Source: CAZUZS01 sp964624795
GTDB lineage: Bacteria; Calditrichota; Calditrichia; RBG-13-44-9
Direction: 5' to 3'
Assembly (NCBI GenBank): GCA_964624795.1
Contig: CAZUZS010000011.1
Coordinates: forward strand, 1-64,000
Length of the DNA stretch: 64,000 bases
Below are positions 7,675-15,889 of this stretch, piece by piece (the first letter of the stretch is position 1; the number at the start of each line of letters is the position of its first letter). A model generated the notes under the pieces. It ran no database searches, had not been told where the DNA came from, and worked only from the letters and a program-made list of their open reading frames with translations. The translations under genes and the position numbers were made by a program.

Positions 7675-8727
7675 ATGAGAATTGCACTAACATTCAGCAG
7701 TAAAGAGGGTCTGCAGAAGGAATATGATAAACACTTCGTGGGAAAGACCCGGCATTCCGAGATCCCCCCCGATTTCTTCGCAGAGGGAGACTCGCCTGAA
7801 ACGATTAAAGCGGTGATGGATGCGCTTCAATTCGCCGGTCATCATGTTGTTGGTGTAGAGGCGGACGATCGCGCGCCGCAAGCCCTGCAAGATATGCAGC
7901 CCGATCTTGTCTTCAATATCGCGGAAGGAATGTTTGGAGATTTTCGGGAATCCTATATTCCTTCGGTTTGCGAAAGACTCGGACTTCCTTACACGGGGTC
8001 CAATCCATTGACCCTGGCTATTTGCCTGAATAAGGCCCGGGCGAAAGAAATCCTGAGTTACTACCTGATCCCGAATGCCTCCTTCAAGGTATTTTACCCG
8101 TTGCAGGAAATGGATCTGGAAAATTTCGACTTTCCGGCAATTGTTAAACCGATCTCGGAAGGAAGCAGCAAGGGAATTTTTAATGACTCGGTGGTCTTCA
8201 ACCTGGCACAAGCAAAAAAGAAAATCAGGGAAAGTATTTCGAAATACAAGCAACCTGTTATTATTGAAAAATTTCTCAGCGGCACCGAGTTTACGGTGGG
8301 GGTTTGGGGAAATGGTGATGATGTGGAAGTCCTTCCCGTCGTTATGATCAATTATATCAGCCTTCCCGAGGGCGCCCATCCGATTTATTCTTATGAGGCA
8401 AAGTGGATTTGGGACACGCCCGAAAAACCGTTGGAAATTTTTCAGTGTCCCGCTCAGATCACCCCGTTGCAGAAGGAGCGCATCGAAGACGTGGCACGGG
8501 ACGCTTACCAGGTTTTACAGATACGGGACTGGTGTCGGATAGATGTGCGGTTGGATGAGACCGGCATTCCGCACATTCTGGAATTGAATCCGCTGCCGGG
8601 AATTCTTCCCAAACCTGAGGATAATTCATGCTTTCCCAAAGCAGCGCGGGTGGCGGGATACAGCTACGAAAACATGCTAAATAAAATAGTTGAGATTGCT
8701 GCAAAACGATACGGGCTAAATCCATGA
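7675..8727 (+). CDS. D-Ala-D-Ala-ligase-like ATP-grasp enzyme A
   Basis: A 350-residue ATP-grasp ligase of the Ddl superfamily. The order of motifs is that of Ddl: LVFNIAEGMFGDFRES (N-terminal substrate side), YTGSNPLTLAICLNKARAK (ligase loop), AIVKPISEGSSKGI (ATP-binding), IIEKFLSGTEFTVGV and the metal-binding C-terminus CRIDVRLDETG...LELNPLPGI. Such enzymes form a peptide bond through an acyl phosphate. The frame opens further up with TTG 7633, but I choose ATG 7675, where homology begins. It is translationally coupled (ATGA) to a second Ddl-like gene. Two adjacent copies next to a lysine aminomutase argue for a special amino-acid ligation rather than ordinary peptidoglycan synthesis (inference). 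Confidence 0.85.
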   Translation: MRIALTFSSKEGLQKEYDKHFVGKTRHSEIPPDFFAEGDSPETIKAVMDALQFAGHHVVGVEADDRAPQALQDMQPDLVFNIAEGMFGDFRESYIPSVCERLGLPYTGSNPLTLAICLNKARAKEILSYYLIPNASFKVFYPLQEMDLENFDFPAIVKPISEGSSKGIFNDSVVFNLAQAKKKIRESISKYKQPVIIEKFLSGTEFTVGVWGNGDDVEVLPVVMINYISLPEGAHPIYSYEAKWIWDTPEKPLEIFQCPAQITPLQKERIEDVARDAYQVLQIRDWCRIDVRLDETGIPHILELNPLPGILPKPEDNSCFPKAARVAGYSYENMLNKIVEIAAKRYGLNP

Positions 8728-9743
8728 AATCGAATAAAAGGAATTTGAAAATCCTCATCGCGTACAATGCCCCGGGCGACAGGAAAAATGGAAACGCATG
8801 GGATCATTTATCGGAAGAGGCGGTGAAGGAAGAGGCGGAAAGCGTTTTTCATGCGATCACAAAATTGGGTCACACAGCTATCTATCATCCGATCGGCAAA
8901 ATTGAAAAAGACCTCTTGCAGATCCGGGAATTAAAACCGGACCTGATCTTCAATTTGTGTGAAGGCTACCGGGGCGATGCGCATCATGAAATGCACATTG
9001 CCGGCATTTGGGAGCTGCTGGGAATACCTTATACCGGCAACAAGCCGCTTGCGCTGGGAATTGCTCAAAACAAAGTCCTGGCCAAGAAATTATTTGAATC
9101 AAAAAAGATTCCAACCCCGATGTACCAGGTTTATACGGAAATCCCAAAACACACGTATCTAAACTATCCTCTCATTGCCAAACCCGTGCAGGAAGATGCG
9201 AGCCTTGGCATCACTCAGCAATCCATCATACACAATTACGATGAATTGCAGTCCATTGTGGGAGAGCTTTTCAACAAATACCGTCAGCCGATCCTGGTAG
9301 AAAAATTTATCCAGGGACGGGAATTCAATATCAGCATCATGGGAAATTCCCCGCCAAAAGTATTGCCAATTTCCGAAATCAGTTTTAAAGAGCTCGGTGC
9401 GCATCAGCCGCATATTACAAGCTATGAAGCAAAGTGGCTGCCGGAGCATCCGCTATATAAGAAAACACCACCGGTGTGCCCCGCCGAAATTTCCCATGAC
9501 CTCAAAAGAAGGCTGGAGGATATTGCATTGCAGGTTTACCACCTACTCCTGGGAAGGGATTATGGCCGGGTTGACACACGCGTGGATTCATCCGGAAGAA
9601 TTTATGTGCTGGAATTTAATCCCAATCCGGACATCTCGAAAGATGCCGGCTTCGCCAATGCAGTGAAGGCTGCCGGTCTGAAATACAAAGATTTTATTGA
9701 AATCATTATAAATGAAACAATGAACCGGGTTCACCATGACTAA
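8724..9743 (+). CDS. D-Ala-D-Ala-ligase-like ATP-grasp enzyme B
   Basis: A 339-residue paralogue of the preceding ligase, starting at an ATGA overlap. It keeps LIFNLCEGYRGDAHHEMH, YTGNKPLALGIAQNKVLAK, LIAKPVQEDASLGI, LVEKFIQGREFNISI and GRVDTRVDSSG...LEFNPNPDIS. Compared with copy A, the glycine/serine loop reads EDASLGI instead of EGSSKGI, and the end reads FNPNPDIS instead of LNPLPGI, so the two probably act on different substrates or in sequence. It overlaps the GNAT gene by eight bases. Ddl itself is the best-known relative, but the canonical enzyme would not need a twin; I would not name it ddl. Confidence 0.85.
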   Translation: MKSNKRNLKILIAYNAPGDRKNGNAWDHLSEEAVKEEAESVFHAITKLGHTAIYHPIGKIEKDLLQIRELKPDLIFNLCEGYRGDAHHEMHIAGIWELLGIPYTGNKPLALGIAQNKVLAKKLFESKKIPTPMYQVYTEIPKHTYLNYPLIAKPVQEDASLGITQQSIIHNYDELQSIVGELFNKYRQPILVEKFIQGREFNISIMGNSPPKVLPISEISFKELGAHQPHITSYEAKWLPEHPLYKKTPPVCPAEISHDLKRRLEDIALQVYHLLLGRDYGRVDTRVDSSGRIYVLEFNPNPDISKDAGFANAVKAAGLKYKDFIEIIINETMNRVHHD

Positions 9744-10272
9744 AATCCGCAAAATGAAGCCTGCCGATCGCGGGCCTATTTATGAGATATTACAGCAAAC
9801 CGATATGTTCACGCTGCCGGAAATCAACGTGGCCATGGAGCTGCTGGACGCGTACCTGTTCAATAAAGAACAGAAAGACTATCTTGTGTATGCTGCAATT
9901 TCGGCAGACGATGAAGTTGCCGGCTACGTGTGTTTCGGGCCGACGCCTGCAACTGAAGGAACTTACGATCTGTATTGGATCGCGGTTTCTCCGGCCGCAC
10001 AGAACCGGGGGATTGGCAAGCAAATGCTGCGTTTTGTAGAAAATGAGATTCTGCACCTGAATGGCAGGCTAATTATTATCGAAACATCTTCGCAGGATAA
10101 ATACAGACCAACGCAGCAATTTTATTTAAACAATGGGTATCTGTTAGAGGCGCAGATCAAGGACTTTTACCGCATCGGCGATGACAGACTTATCTTTGTC
10201 AAATTTCTGAATGTACACAAAAACGGAGGATACAAAGAAAATGGAGCGATGGCGCAAAATTTTGCAAAATAG
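9736..10272 (+). CDS. GNAT N-acetyltransferase
   Basis: A 178-residue single-domain GNAT. The acetyl-CoA pyrophosphate loop is visible as VSPAAQNRGIGKQMLRFVE (about residues 96-114), preceded by the beta-strand YDLYWIAV and followed by IIIETSSQDKYRPTQQFYLNNGY. It overlaps the ligase before it by 8 bases and the aminomutase after it by 32 bases, so the three are coupled. In methanogens and some bacteria a lysine 2,3-aminomutase (AblA) is paired with an acetyltransferase (AblB) that makes the osmolyte N-epsilon-acetyl-beta-lysine; this GNAT occupies the same place but is shorter than AblB as I remember it. Its acceptor is not shown by sequence. Confidence 0.85.
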   Translation: MTKIRKMKPADRGPIYEILQQTDMFTLPEINVAMELLDAYLFNKEQKDYLVYAAISADDEVAGYVCFGPTPATEGTYDLYWIAVSPAAQNRGIGKQMLRFVENEILHLNGRLIIIETSSQDKYRPTQQFYLNNGYLLEAQIKDFYRIGDDRLIFVKFLNVHKNGGYKENGAMAQNFAK

Positions 10273-11341
10273 CGTAACCACCGCGAAAGAGATATCTAAG
10301 AAATTCGATGTTCCCCTTGAAGATATCATGGATATCGAGAAGGAATTCAATATAAAAATAACGCCCTACTATCTTTCCCTGATCAAGGAAAAAGGCGACC
10401 CGATATATAAACAGGTAGTTCCGGACAAACGGGAATTTGCAGACCACGGTTTATTCGAAGACCCATTAGCCGAGGAAAAGGATTCGCCGGTAAACAATAT
10501 CGTGCACCGCTATCCGGACCGCTGCCTTTTTCTGGTTTCGCACGTGTGCGCATCCTACTGCCGCTTCTGCACCCGCAAGCGAAAGGTTGGCGATCCGACA
10601 AAAATCAGCCTGAAATTTATTGATGAAGGCATAGAATACATTGATAAGCATTCCGAGATTCGTGACGTGATCCTCTCGGGCGGCGACCCGCTGCTGCTGG
10701 CGGACGACAAGTTGGAATATATTCTGCAAAAGCTGAGGCGCATCGAGCATGTTGAGATTATCCGCATCGGATCGCGGGTTCCGTGTTTTCTCCCCCAAAG
10801 AATTACCGCCAGCCTTGCAAAAATGTTGAAGAAGTACCATCCCCTTTTCATGAATGTCCATTTTAATCACCCAAATGAATTGACGCCAATTGCAGTAAAA
10901 GCGCTGGGCCGACTTGCCGATGCCGGAATTCCGTTGGGCAACCAGACCGTTTTATTAAAAGGTGTGAACGACGATCCGGAGGTGATGAAAAAATTAATGC
11001 AGAAGCTGCTCCAGGCCAGGGTTCGTCCATATTACATTTACCAGGCGGATATGGTTTTCGGGACCGAGCATTTCCGCACAACTGTTGAAAAGGGCCTGGA
11101 AATAATCAAAGCGTTGCGAGGCTGGACATCCGGCCTGGCAGTGCCGCACTACGTGATCGACGCTCCCGGCGGAGGAGGTAAAATTCCGCTGCTCCCCCAA
11201 TATGTTATTCACGTATCCAACGAAGAAGTTGTGCTCCGTAACTATGAGGGAAAGGTTTTCCGTTACCGCCAACCAGAGAAGAATGGAAAACTGCAAGTGG
11301 AGGAGCTTCTCGAATTCGCCGGGAAAGAAGAGATTTATTAA
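10241..11341 (+). CDS. kamA: KamA-family radical SAM lysine 2,3-aminomutase
   Basis: A 366-residue radical SAM, PLP-dependent aminomutase. The [4Fe-4S] cysteines are in HVCASYCRFCTRKRKVG (CxxxCxxC), the GGDPLLL stretch follows, and the PLP lysine sits in DAPGGGGKIP. The two aspartates that bind the lysine side chain in Clostridium KamA have counterparts in YQADMVFGTEHFRT and VIDAPGG; glutamate 2,3-aminomutases replace both, so lysine to beta-lysine is the likely reaction. It lacks the C-terminal length of clostridial KamA (about 416 residues). I choose ATG 10241 (GGAGG upstream, protein starts MERWRKIL); an in-frame ATG at 10211 exists. EpmB-type EF-P modification is an alternative, but no EpmA or efp gene is nearby. 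Confidence 0.85.
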   Translation: MERWRKILQNSVTTAKEISKKFDVPLEDIMDIEKEFNIKITPYYLSLIKEKGDPIYKQVVPDKREFADHGLFEDPLAEEKDSPVNNIVHRYPDRCLFLVSHVCASYCRFCTRKRKVGDPTKISLKFIDEGIEYIDKHSEIRDVILSGGDPLLLADDKLEYILQKLRRIEHVEIIRIGSRVPCFLPQRITASLAKMLKKYHPLFMNVHFNHPNELTPIAVKALGRLADAGIPLGNQTVLLKGVNDDPEVMKKLMQKLLQARVRPYYIYQADMVFGTEHFRTTVEKGLEIIKALRGWTSGLAVPHYVIDAPGGGGKIPLLPQYVIHVSNEEVVLRNYEGKVFRYRQPEKNGKLQVEELLEFAGKEEIY

Positions 11342-11653
11342 CCGGGTTTCACAGTTGAATCGAGACGCCGCTCGGTCGTGAACCGCGAAGATCAGTGGAG
11401 AGAGACAACTTCCCCCTCGCAGGCTTGGCTCTGAGTGGATCGACTGAACTCGCCAAAGCCCAACCAAAATGGAGGCGAGAGGGGCGTTAGCAACACGACA
11501 GCAATAGCAAGCTGCCAAGAATCCTGCCTGTTTCACTATTCGATCAATCTTTTGGAGATTCATTTGGTAAAACTCTAAAATTGAAATGCGAATATTCCAA
11601 TTTCGATAGATTTCGAATTGCGCATTCTTCAATAATCACGGGAGGTTCTATTC
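11342..11653. other. Intergenic region, 312 bp
   Basis: Separates the aminomutase from the GNAT-deacetylase fusion. It holds an imperfect inverted repeat (CCCCTCGC near 11413 and GCGAGAGGGG near 11473) and becomes AT-rich toward 11653, so a promoter for the second half of the cluster may lie here. No credible gene in any frame. Confidence 0.45.
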
Positions 11654-13393
11654 ATGTTTCGCATAAGACGAATTTATGACAATATTATTCCCATTAACAA
11701 AGCCGCCATTGCGCAGGTGCAGGCGATGCTGCGCGGCCGCTTTTCATGGATCGATGAGGGGGATATTGCCGGTTTACCGGAAAAATTGCGCAACCCATTC
11801 AAGCTCCGGTTTCGCTCCATTTTATTCGTCGCCGACGATCTTAAAGGAAATGTCAAAGGCTTTGCCTTAATCTTCCACGATCCGGAATTAAATTTCTGCT
11901 ACCTGGATTATATTTCCTCGGCTGAACTATCCGTCGGGCGAGGAATTGGCGGCGCCCTTTACGAACGTGTCAGACAGGAAGCGCTTTCCCTGAAAACAAT
12001 CGGCCTGTTCTTCGAGTGCCTGCCGGATGATCCCAGGCTGTCCCGTGATCCCAAAATCCGGAAGGAAAACATTGCCCGTTTAAAGTTCTATGAAAGGTTC
12101 GGCGCCCGCCCCATCGTCAACACCGCTTATGAAACGCCGCTCAAACCGGGGGACGACAACCCGCCGTACCTGGTTTATGATAACCTGGGGCAGGGAACGC
12201 CACTTTCCCGAAAAAATGCGCAAGCCATAACACGCGCCATTTTGGAAAAGAAATATCACCATCTGTGTCCGCCGGAGTATGTGAAGATGGTGGTGAATTC
12301 ATTTAAGGACGACCCGGTAAGATTGCGGGAATTCAAATACATCAAAAAAGAAATACCCGCTCCGTCAAACCGCGTGGTTCCGGGCGATGAGCGTATCGCG
12401 CTGATCATTAACGACAAACACCAGATTCACCACGTGAGGGAAAGAGGTTATGTGGAGGCGCCGGTGCGCATCCAGACCATTTTAAAAGCGATTGAACCGA
12501 CAGGATTGTTCGAAATTATTCCCATAAGGCATTTTTCCGAGCAACACATTAAAGCGGTACACGATCCGGAATTTGTCAATTATCTGAAAAGGGTCAGTCC
12601 GCTTATCGGGCAGGGAAAGTCCGTTTATCCTTATGTGTTTCCCATCCGGAATTCCCGCCGGCCACCCAAGGAGTTGCCCATCCGCGCCGGTTATTACTGC
12701 ATCGACACCTTCACGCCTCTGAATCTCAACGCCTACCTGGCAGCCAAACGGGCGGTGGACTGTGCTCTTACGGGAGCAGCGCACATTCTGGAAGGGAAGA
12801 GAATTGTTTATGTTTTGGTGCGTCCCCCCGGGCACCATGCGGAATGGGGAAATTTTGGCGGTTTTTGTTATTTCAATTCCAACGCCGCGGCGGCCCATTA
12901 CCTGAGCGCCCACGGCCGGGTGACAATCCTTGACATCGACTACCACCACGGGAACGGGCAGCAGGATATTTTTTACCAGCGCTCCGATGTCCTCACCATA
13001 TCGATCCACGGGCACCCGCGTTTTGCCTACCCGTATTTCAGTGGCTTCGAAGAGGAACGCGGCGCTGGCGCCGGGGACGGATTTAATATCAATTACCCAT
13101 TACCGGAACAGGTGGATGGAAAAGCCCACCGGGTAACTCTGGAAAAGGCGCTGCGGAAAATCAGGCATTTCAAGCCGGAATTTCTGGTTGTAGCGCTGGG
13201 CCTGGACCCTGCCAAGGGCGACCCCACCGGAAGTTGGAGCCTTCGGCCGAAGGATTTTGAGGAAAACGGAAGAATGATCGGAGCGTTGCGGCTGCCAACC
13301 CTGGTTGTGCAGGAAGGTGGGTACAACAATCGCAACCTGGGAGTTAATGTCCGCCATTTTTTCAGGGGATTGTGGAAGAACATGAATGAATAA
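11654..13393 (+). CDS. GNAT acetyltransferase fused to polyamine-type deacetylase
   Basis: A 579-residue two-domain protein. Residues 1-175 are a GNAT fold with the acetyl-CoA loop SVGRGIGGALYERV (93-106) and a late KFYERFGARP (144-153). Residues 245-575 are a zinc deacetylase of the histone deacetylase/acetylpolyamine amidohydrolase family: VRPPGHHAEWGNFGGF (H394, H395), LDIDYHHGNG (zinc ligands D429, H431), third ligand D518 in LGLDPAKGDP, and catalytic-type Tyr in EGGY (557). The segment SIHGHPRFAYPYFSGF and the GAGAGDG run match acetylpolyamine amidohydrolase rather than histone-type HDACs. GGGAGG precedes ATG 11654. The two opposing activities in one chain suggest controlled acetylation/deacetylation of one amine, perhaps a beta-lysine derivative (inference). 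Confidence 0.88.
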   Translation: MFRIRRIYDNIIPINKAAIAQVQAMLRGRFSWIDEGDIAGLPEKLRNPFKLRFRSILFVADDLKGNVKGFALIFHDPELNFCYLDYISSAELSVGRGIGGALYERVRQEALSLKTIGLFFECLPDDPRLSRDPKIRKENIARLKFYERFGARPIVNTAYETPLKPGDDNPPYLVYDNLGQGTPLSRKNAQAITRAILEKKYHHLCPPEYVKMVVNSFKDDPVRLREFKYIKKEIPAPSNRVVPGDERIALIINDKHQIHHVRERGYVEAPVRIQTILKAIEPTGLFEIIPIRHFSEQHIKAVHDPEFVNYLKRVSPLIGQGKSVYPYVFPIRNSRRPPKELPIRAGYYCIDTFTPLNLNAYLAAKRAVDCALTGAAHILEGKRIVYVLVRPPGHHAEWGNFGGFCYFNSNAAAAHYLSAHGRVTILDIDYHHGNGQQDIFYQRSDVLTISIHGHPRFAYPYFSGFEEERGAGAGDGFNINYPLPEQVDGKAHRVTLEKALRKIRHFKPEFLVVALGLDPAKGDPTGSWSLRPKDFEENGRMIGALRLPTLVVQEGGYNNRNLGVNVRHFFRGLWKNMNE

Positions 13394-13400
13394 AAGTAAG

Positions 13401-13512
13401 AGCCCCGTTTCCTGTCGGCGAAGGACGAACATCCTTGCTGAGAGCCATCGAAACGGATTTTCCCGGAGCAGGGTTCATGCAGTTACAAAATGGCAGTAAC
13501 TTTTGGCTCTCA
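13401..13512 (+). ncRNA. Candidate structured leader with crossing stems
   Basis: Between the fusion gene and the PLP gene. Stems seen: CCGTTTC (13405-13411) with GAAACGG (13450-13456), enclosing a hairpin AAGGA-CGAACA-TCCTT (13421-13436); TGAGAGCCA (13439-13447) with TGGCTCTCA (13504-13512), enclosing GTTAC...GTAAC (13482-13500). The two long pairings cross, so they are either mutually exclusive, as in an attenuator or riboswitch, or form a pseudoknot. It matches no riboswitch class I can recall. It lies 150 bp before the ATG at 13662. Confidence 0.35.
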
Positions 13513-13661
13513 CTATTCAGTGATTGGTTAATCTTTCCCTGATGTTTTTTCTTCACCTACCTGCAAAATTTGTAATATGCGGAAAAGCGCATTATTTTTA
13601 TGTCATTCATTGCTGAAACACGGAAATGGGGATGTTTGTCTAAAAATATGGGGGAGATGTG

Positions 13662-14780
13662 ATGGATGACTTAATGCCGGAACGGTCCGATACTCCGCAA
13701 AACGGGGATAAGCTTTTTGATCTGCTGGATGGAGCAACCCCGGAACTATCCACAATTTCGCAGGAAATAGAGAACCAAAAACGGGTTGCGGCAGACAAGG
13801 CCCGTCCCGTTGAAGAACGTCTGGAGGCATTCGCCGATATATTCGAATCGGAAGTGGGAGACACCAATTTATCGCGTGCCCGCAATATCGAGCGGGAGGT
13901 GGGTATCCGCCAGCTTTACCTGAAATTCGAGGGCACAAATCCCACCGGCACCCAGAAAGATCGTATCGCATTTGCGCAGGCAATGGACGCCCTGCGGCGG
14001 GGGTTCGATTCCATCACCATGGCCACCTGCGGTAACTATGGCGTAGCCATGGCGCTGGCTGCATCGGTGGCGGGATTGCGCTGCATTATTTACATCCCGG
14101 AGCATTACCACACCAAACGCATCCAGGAAATAGCGCAATTCGGAGCGGAAATCATTCGCATCCCGGGAGATTACGAAAACGCGGTTCTTGTTTCACGGGA
14201 GCGGGCCGAAAAGGATGATACTTACGATGCCAATCCCGGCGGGGCGAACACCGCCCTACAGTTGCATGCCTACGGGGAAATCGCTTACGAAATTTATGAT
14301 GAGCTCCGCGATGCGCCATCCCTCATTGCCATTCCTGTTTCAAACGGAACTACGCTGGCGGGGATTTACCGCGGTTTTGTGAGCCTCTACCGGCGGGGAA
14401 AAACATCCCGCATCCCCCGCATCGTGGCCGGTTCCTCTTTTGGAAAAAATCCCATTGTGCTGGCCTTTATTAAAAATTTGCCGCATTGCGAAGACCTGAA
14501 GCCGGAAGCCATCCGGGAATCAGCGGTGAATGAACCGCTGATCAACTGGCATTCCATCGACGGCGACTACGCCCTTGCAGCCATCCGGCAAACCAAAGGT
14601 TGGGCCGCCAACGCCACCGATAAGAATATGCTAACGTTCTCGAAAATGCTGCGGGAACGGGAAGGTTTGCTGGCGCTTCCGGCTTCCACAGCCGGGCTGG
14701 TTGCCCTGATCGAACAGCATCGAAAAGAGGCGCTGCCCAGCGACCGCTACGTGGTTATGCTTACCGGGAGGAAATCATGA
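13662..14780 (+). CDS. Threonine-synthase-like PLP-dependent enzyme
   Basis: A 372-residue fold-type II PLP enzyme. The PLP lysine is in FEGTNPTGTQKDR (K99), the phosphate loop in ATCGNYGVAMALA, and the C-terminal LLALPASTAGLVAL stretch matches threonine synthase-like enzymes. These catalyse beta- or gamma-replacement or elimination on amino acids. A frame from GTG 13659 exists, but ATG 13662 has GGGGGAG at proper distance. The gene overlaps the DUF1611 gene by ATGA. True ThrC is normally longer and sits with homoserine genes, which are absent here, so a dedicated role in making or breaking an amino acid of this cluster is more likely (inference). Confidence 0.82.
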   Translation: MDDLMPERSDTPQNGDKLFDLLDGATPELSTISQEIENQKRVAADKARPVEERLEAFADIFESEVGDTNLSRARNIEREVGIRQLYLKFEGTNPTGTQKDRIAFAQAMDALRRGFDSITMATCGNYGVAMALAASVAGLRCIIYIPEHYHTKRIQEIAQFGAEIIRIPGDYENAVLVSRERAEKDDTYDANPGGANTALQLHAYGEIAYEIYDELRDAPSLIAIPVSNGTTLAGIYRGFVSLYRRGKTSRIPRIVAGSSFGKNPIVLAFIKNLPHCEDLKPEAIRESAVNEPLINWHSIDGDYALAAIRQTKGWAANATDKNMLTFSKMLREREGLLALPASTAGLVALIEQHRKEALPSDRYVVMLTGRKS

Positions 14781-15853
14781 GTGAATGGCCGGAAGGGAAT
14801 GCGATTGTTTACTGCGAAGGCGCTTTCAATACCACCAACGGGAAAACCGCTCACGGTCTGGTGCGTCGCACCCGGCGCTACCGGGTTTTGTCGGTGGTGG
14901 ACTCCCGTTATGCAGGACAGGATTCCGGCCAGGTGCTGGATGATAAAACGAACGGAGTCCCAATTTTTAAAAATATCAAAGCGGCGGTAGAAGCGGCACA
15001 AACAGCCGGCACGCCCGCCACCCATCTGGTTATCGGGTTGGCGCCCGATGGCGGACGGCTGAGCCAAGCCGCACGGGAAGATGTAGAAAAAGCCATCCGG
15101 ACGGATCTGAATGTGGATTCCGGGCTGCACGATTTTTTATCGGACGATCCGGAGATTTTGCTGCGGGCAGAGCAGCGCCACGTCAAAATCCGGGACATCC
15201 GCAAAACGCCGCCGCGCAGCGAGCTGCACTTTTTCAGCGGCAAAATCGAGGAAGTGGATGCATTGAAAATCGCGTTGCTGGGAACCGATTCGGCAGTGGG
15301 CAAACGCACTACCGCATGGATTCTGGTGGAGGCGCTGCAGGCCGCCGGTTACAGGGCAGAGATGGTGGGTACCGGGCAGACCGCCTGGCTGCAGGGAGCG
15401 AAGCACAGCCTGATCCTGGATTCCCTGATTAATGATTTCGTAGCGGGAGAAATTGAACACGCAGTCTGGAGCGCCTGGAAGGAAGAGCAGGCGCAGATCA
15501 TTGTCATCGAGGGGCAGGGCAGCCTGATGAATCCCGCTTACCCCGGCGGGTTCGAAATTCTGGCCGCCGGAAGACCGGACGTGGTGATCATGCAGCATGC
15601 CCCGGCCCGCAAAGAATATGATGGCTTTCCCGGATACCCGATTCATCCGCTGCCGGTTCAAATCCAGGCAGTGGAGCTACTGTCCGGCAAGCCGGTAGCG
15701 GCCATCACTGTGAATCATGAGAACATCAATAGAGCGGATATTCCCGCAGTCTGCCGGAATATCACAGCCGAAGTTGGGCTGCCGGCCTGTGACCCGCTAA
15801 TTGATGGCGCGGAAGCGCTTATTAAAGCGGTTACGCCCTATCTGGAAAAATGA
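14777..15853 (+). CDS. DUF1611 family protein (DgcN-like)
   Basis: A 358-residue protein with an N-terminal Rossmann-like half (about 1-145, IVYCEGAFNTTNGKTAHGL, VVDSRYAGQD) and a C-terminal P-loop half (ALLGTDSAVGKRTTAW, 167-182), ending with VVIMQHAP and PIHPLPVQIQAVELLSGK. This is the DUF1611 architecture. In Pseudoalteromonas a DUF1611 member, DgcN, N-acetylates D-glutamate, and its partner DgcA of the dipeptide-epimerase family then epimerises it (established knowledge, recalled). Here an epimerase-family gene lies two genes downstream, which makes a related acyl-amino-acid role plausible. Coupled by ATGA to the PLP enzyme before it. Substrate not proven. Confidence 0.82.
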   Translation: MSEWPEGNAIVYCEGAFNTTNGKTAHGLVRRTRRYRVLSVVDSRYAGQDSGQVLDDKTNGVPIFKNIKAAVEAAQTAGTPATHLVIGLAPDGGRLSQAAREDVEKAIRTDLNVDSGLHDFLSDDPEILLRAEQRHVKIRDIRKTPPRSELHFFSGKIEEVDALKIALLGTDSAVGKRTTAWILVEALQAAGYRAEMVGTGQTAWLQGAKHSLILDSLINDFVAGEIEHAVWSAWKEEQAQIIVIEGQGSLMNPAYPGGFEILAAGRPDVVIMQHAPARKEYDGFPGYPIHPLPVQIQAVELLSGKPVAAITVNHENINRADIPAVCRNITAEVGLPACDPLIDGAEALIKAVTPYLEK

Positions 15854-15889
15854 ACTGCCTATAAAGAGAATGAAAGAGAAATCAATACC

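Noticed and set aside
7675..8727. Naming the ligase ddl
   Set aside because: Two adjacent diverged copies in an amine-metabolism cluster, no mur genes nearby; the canonical role is not supported.
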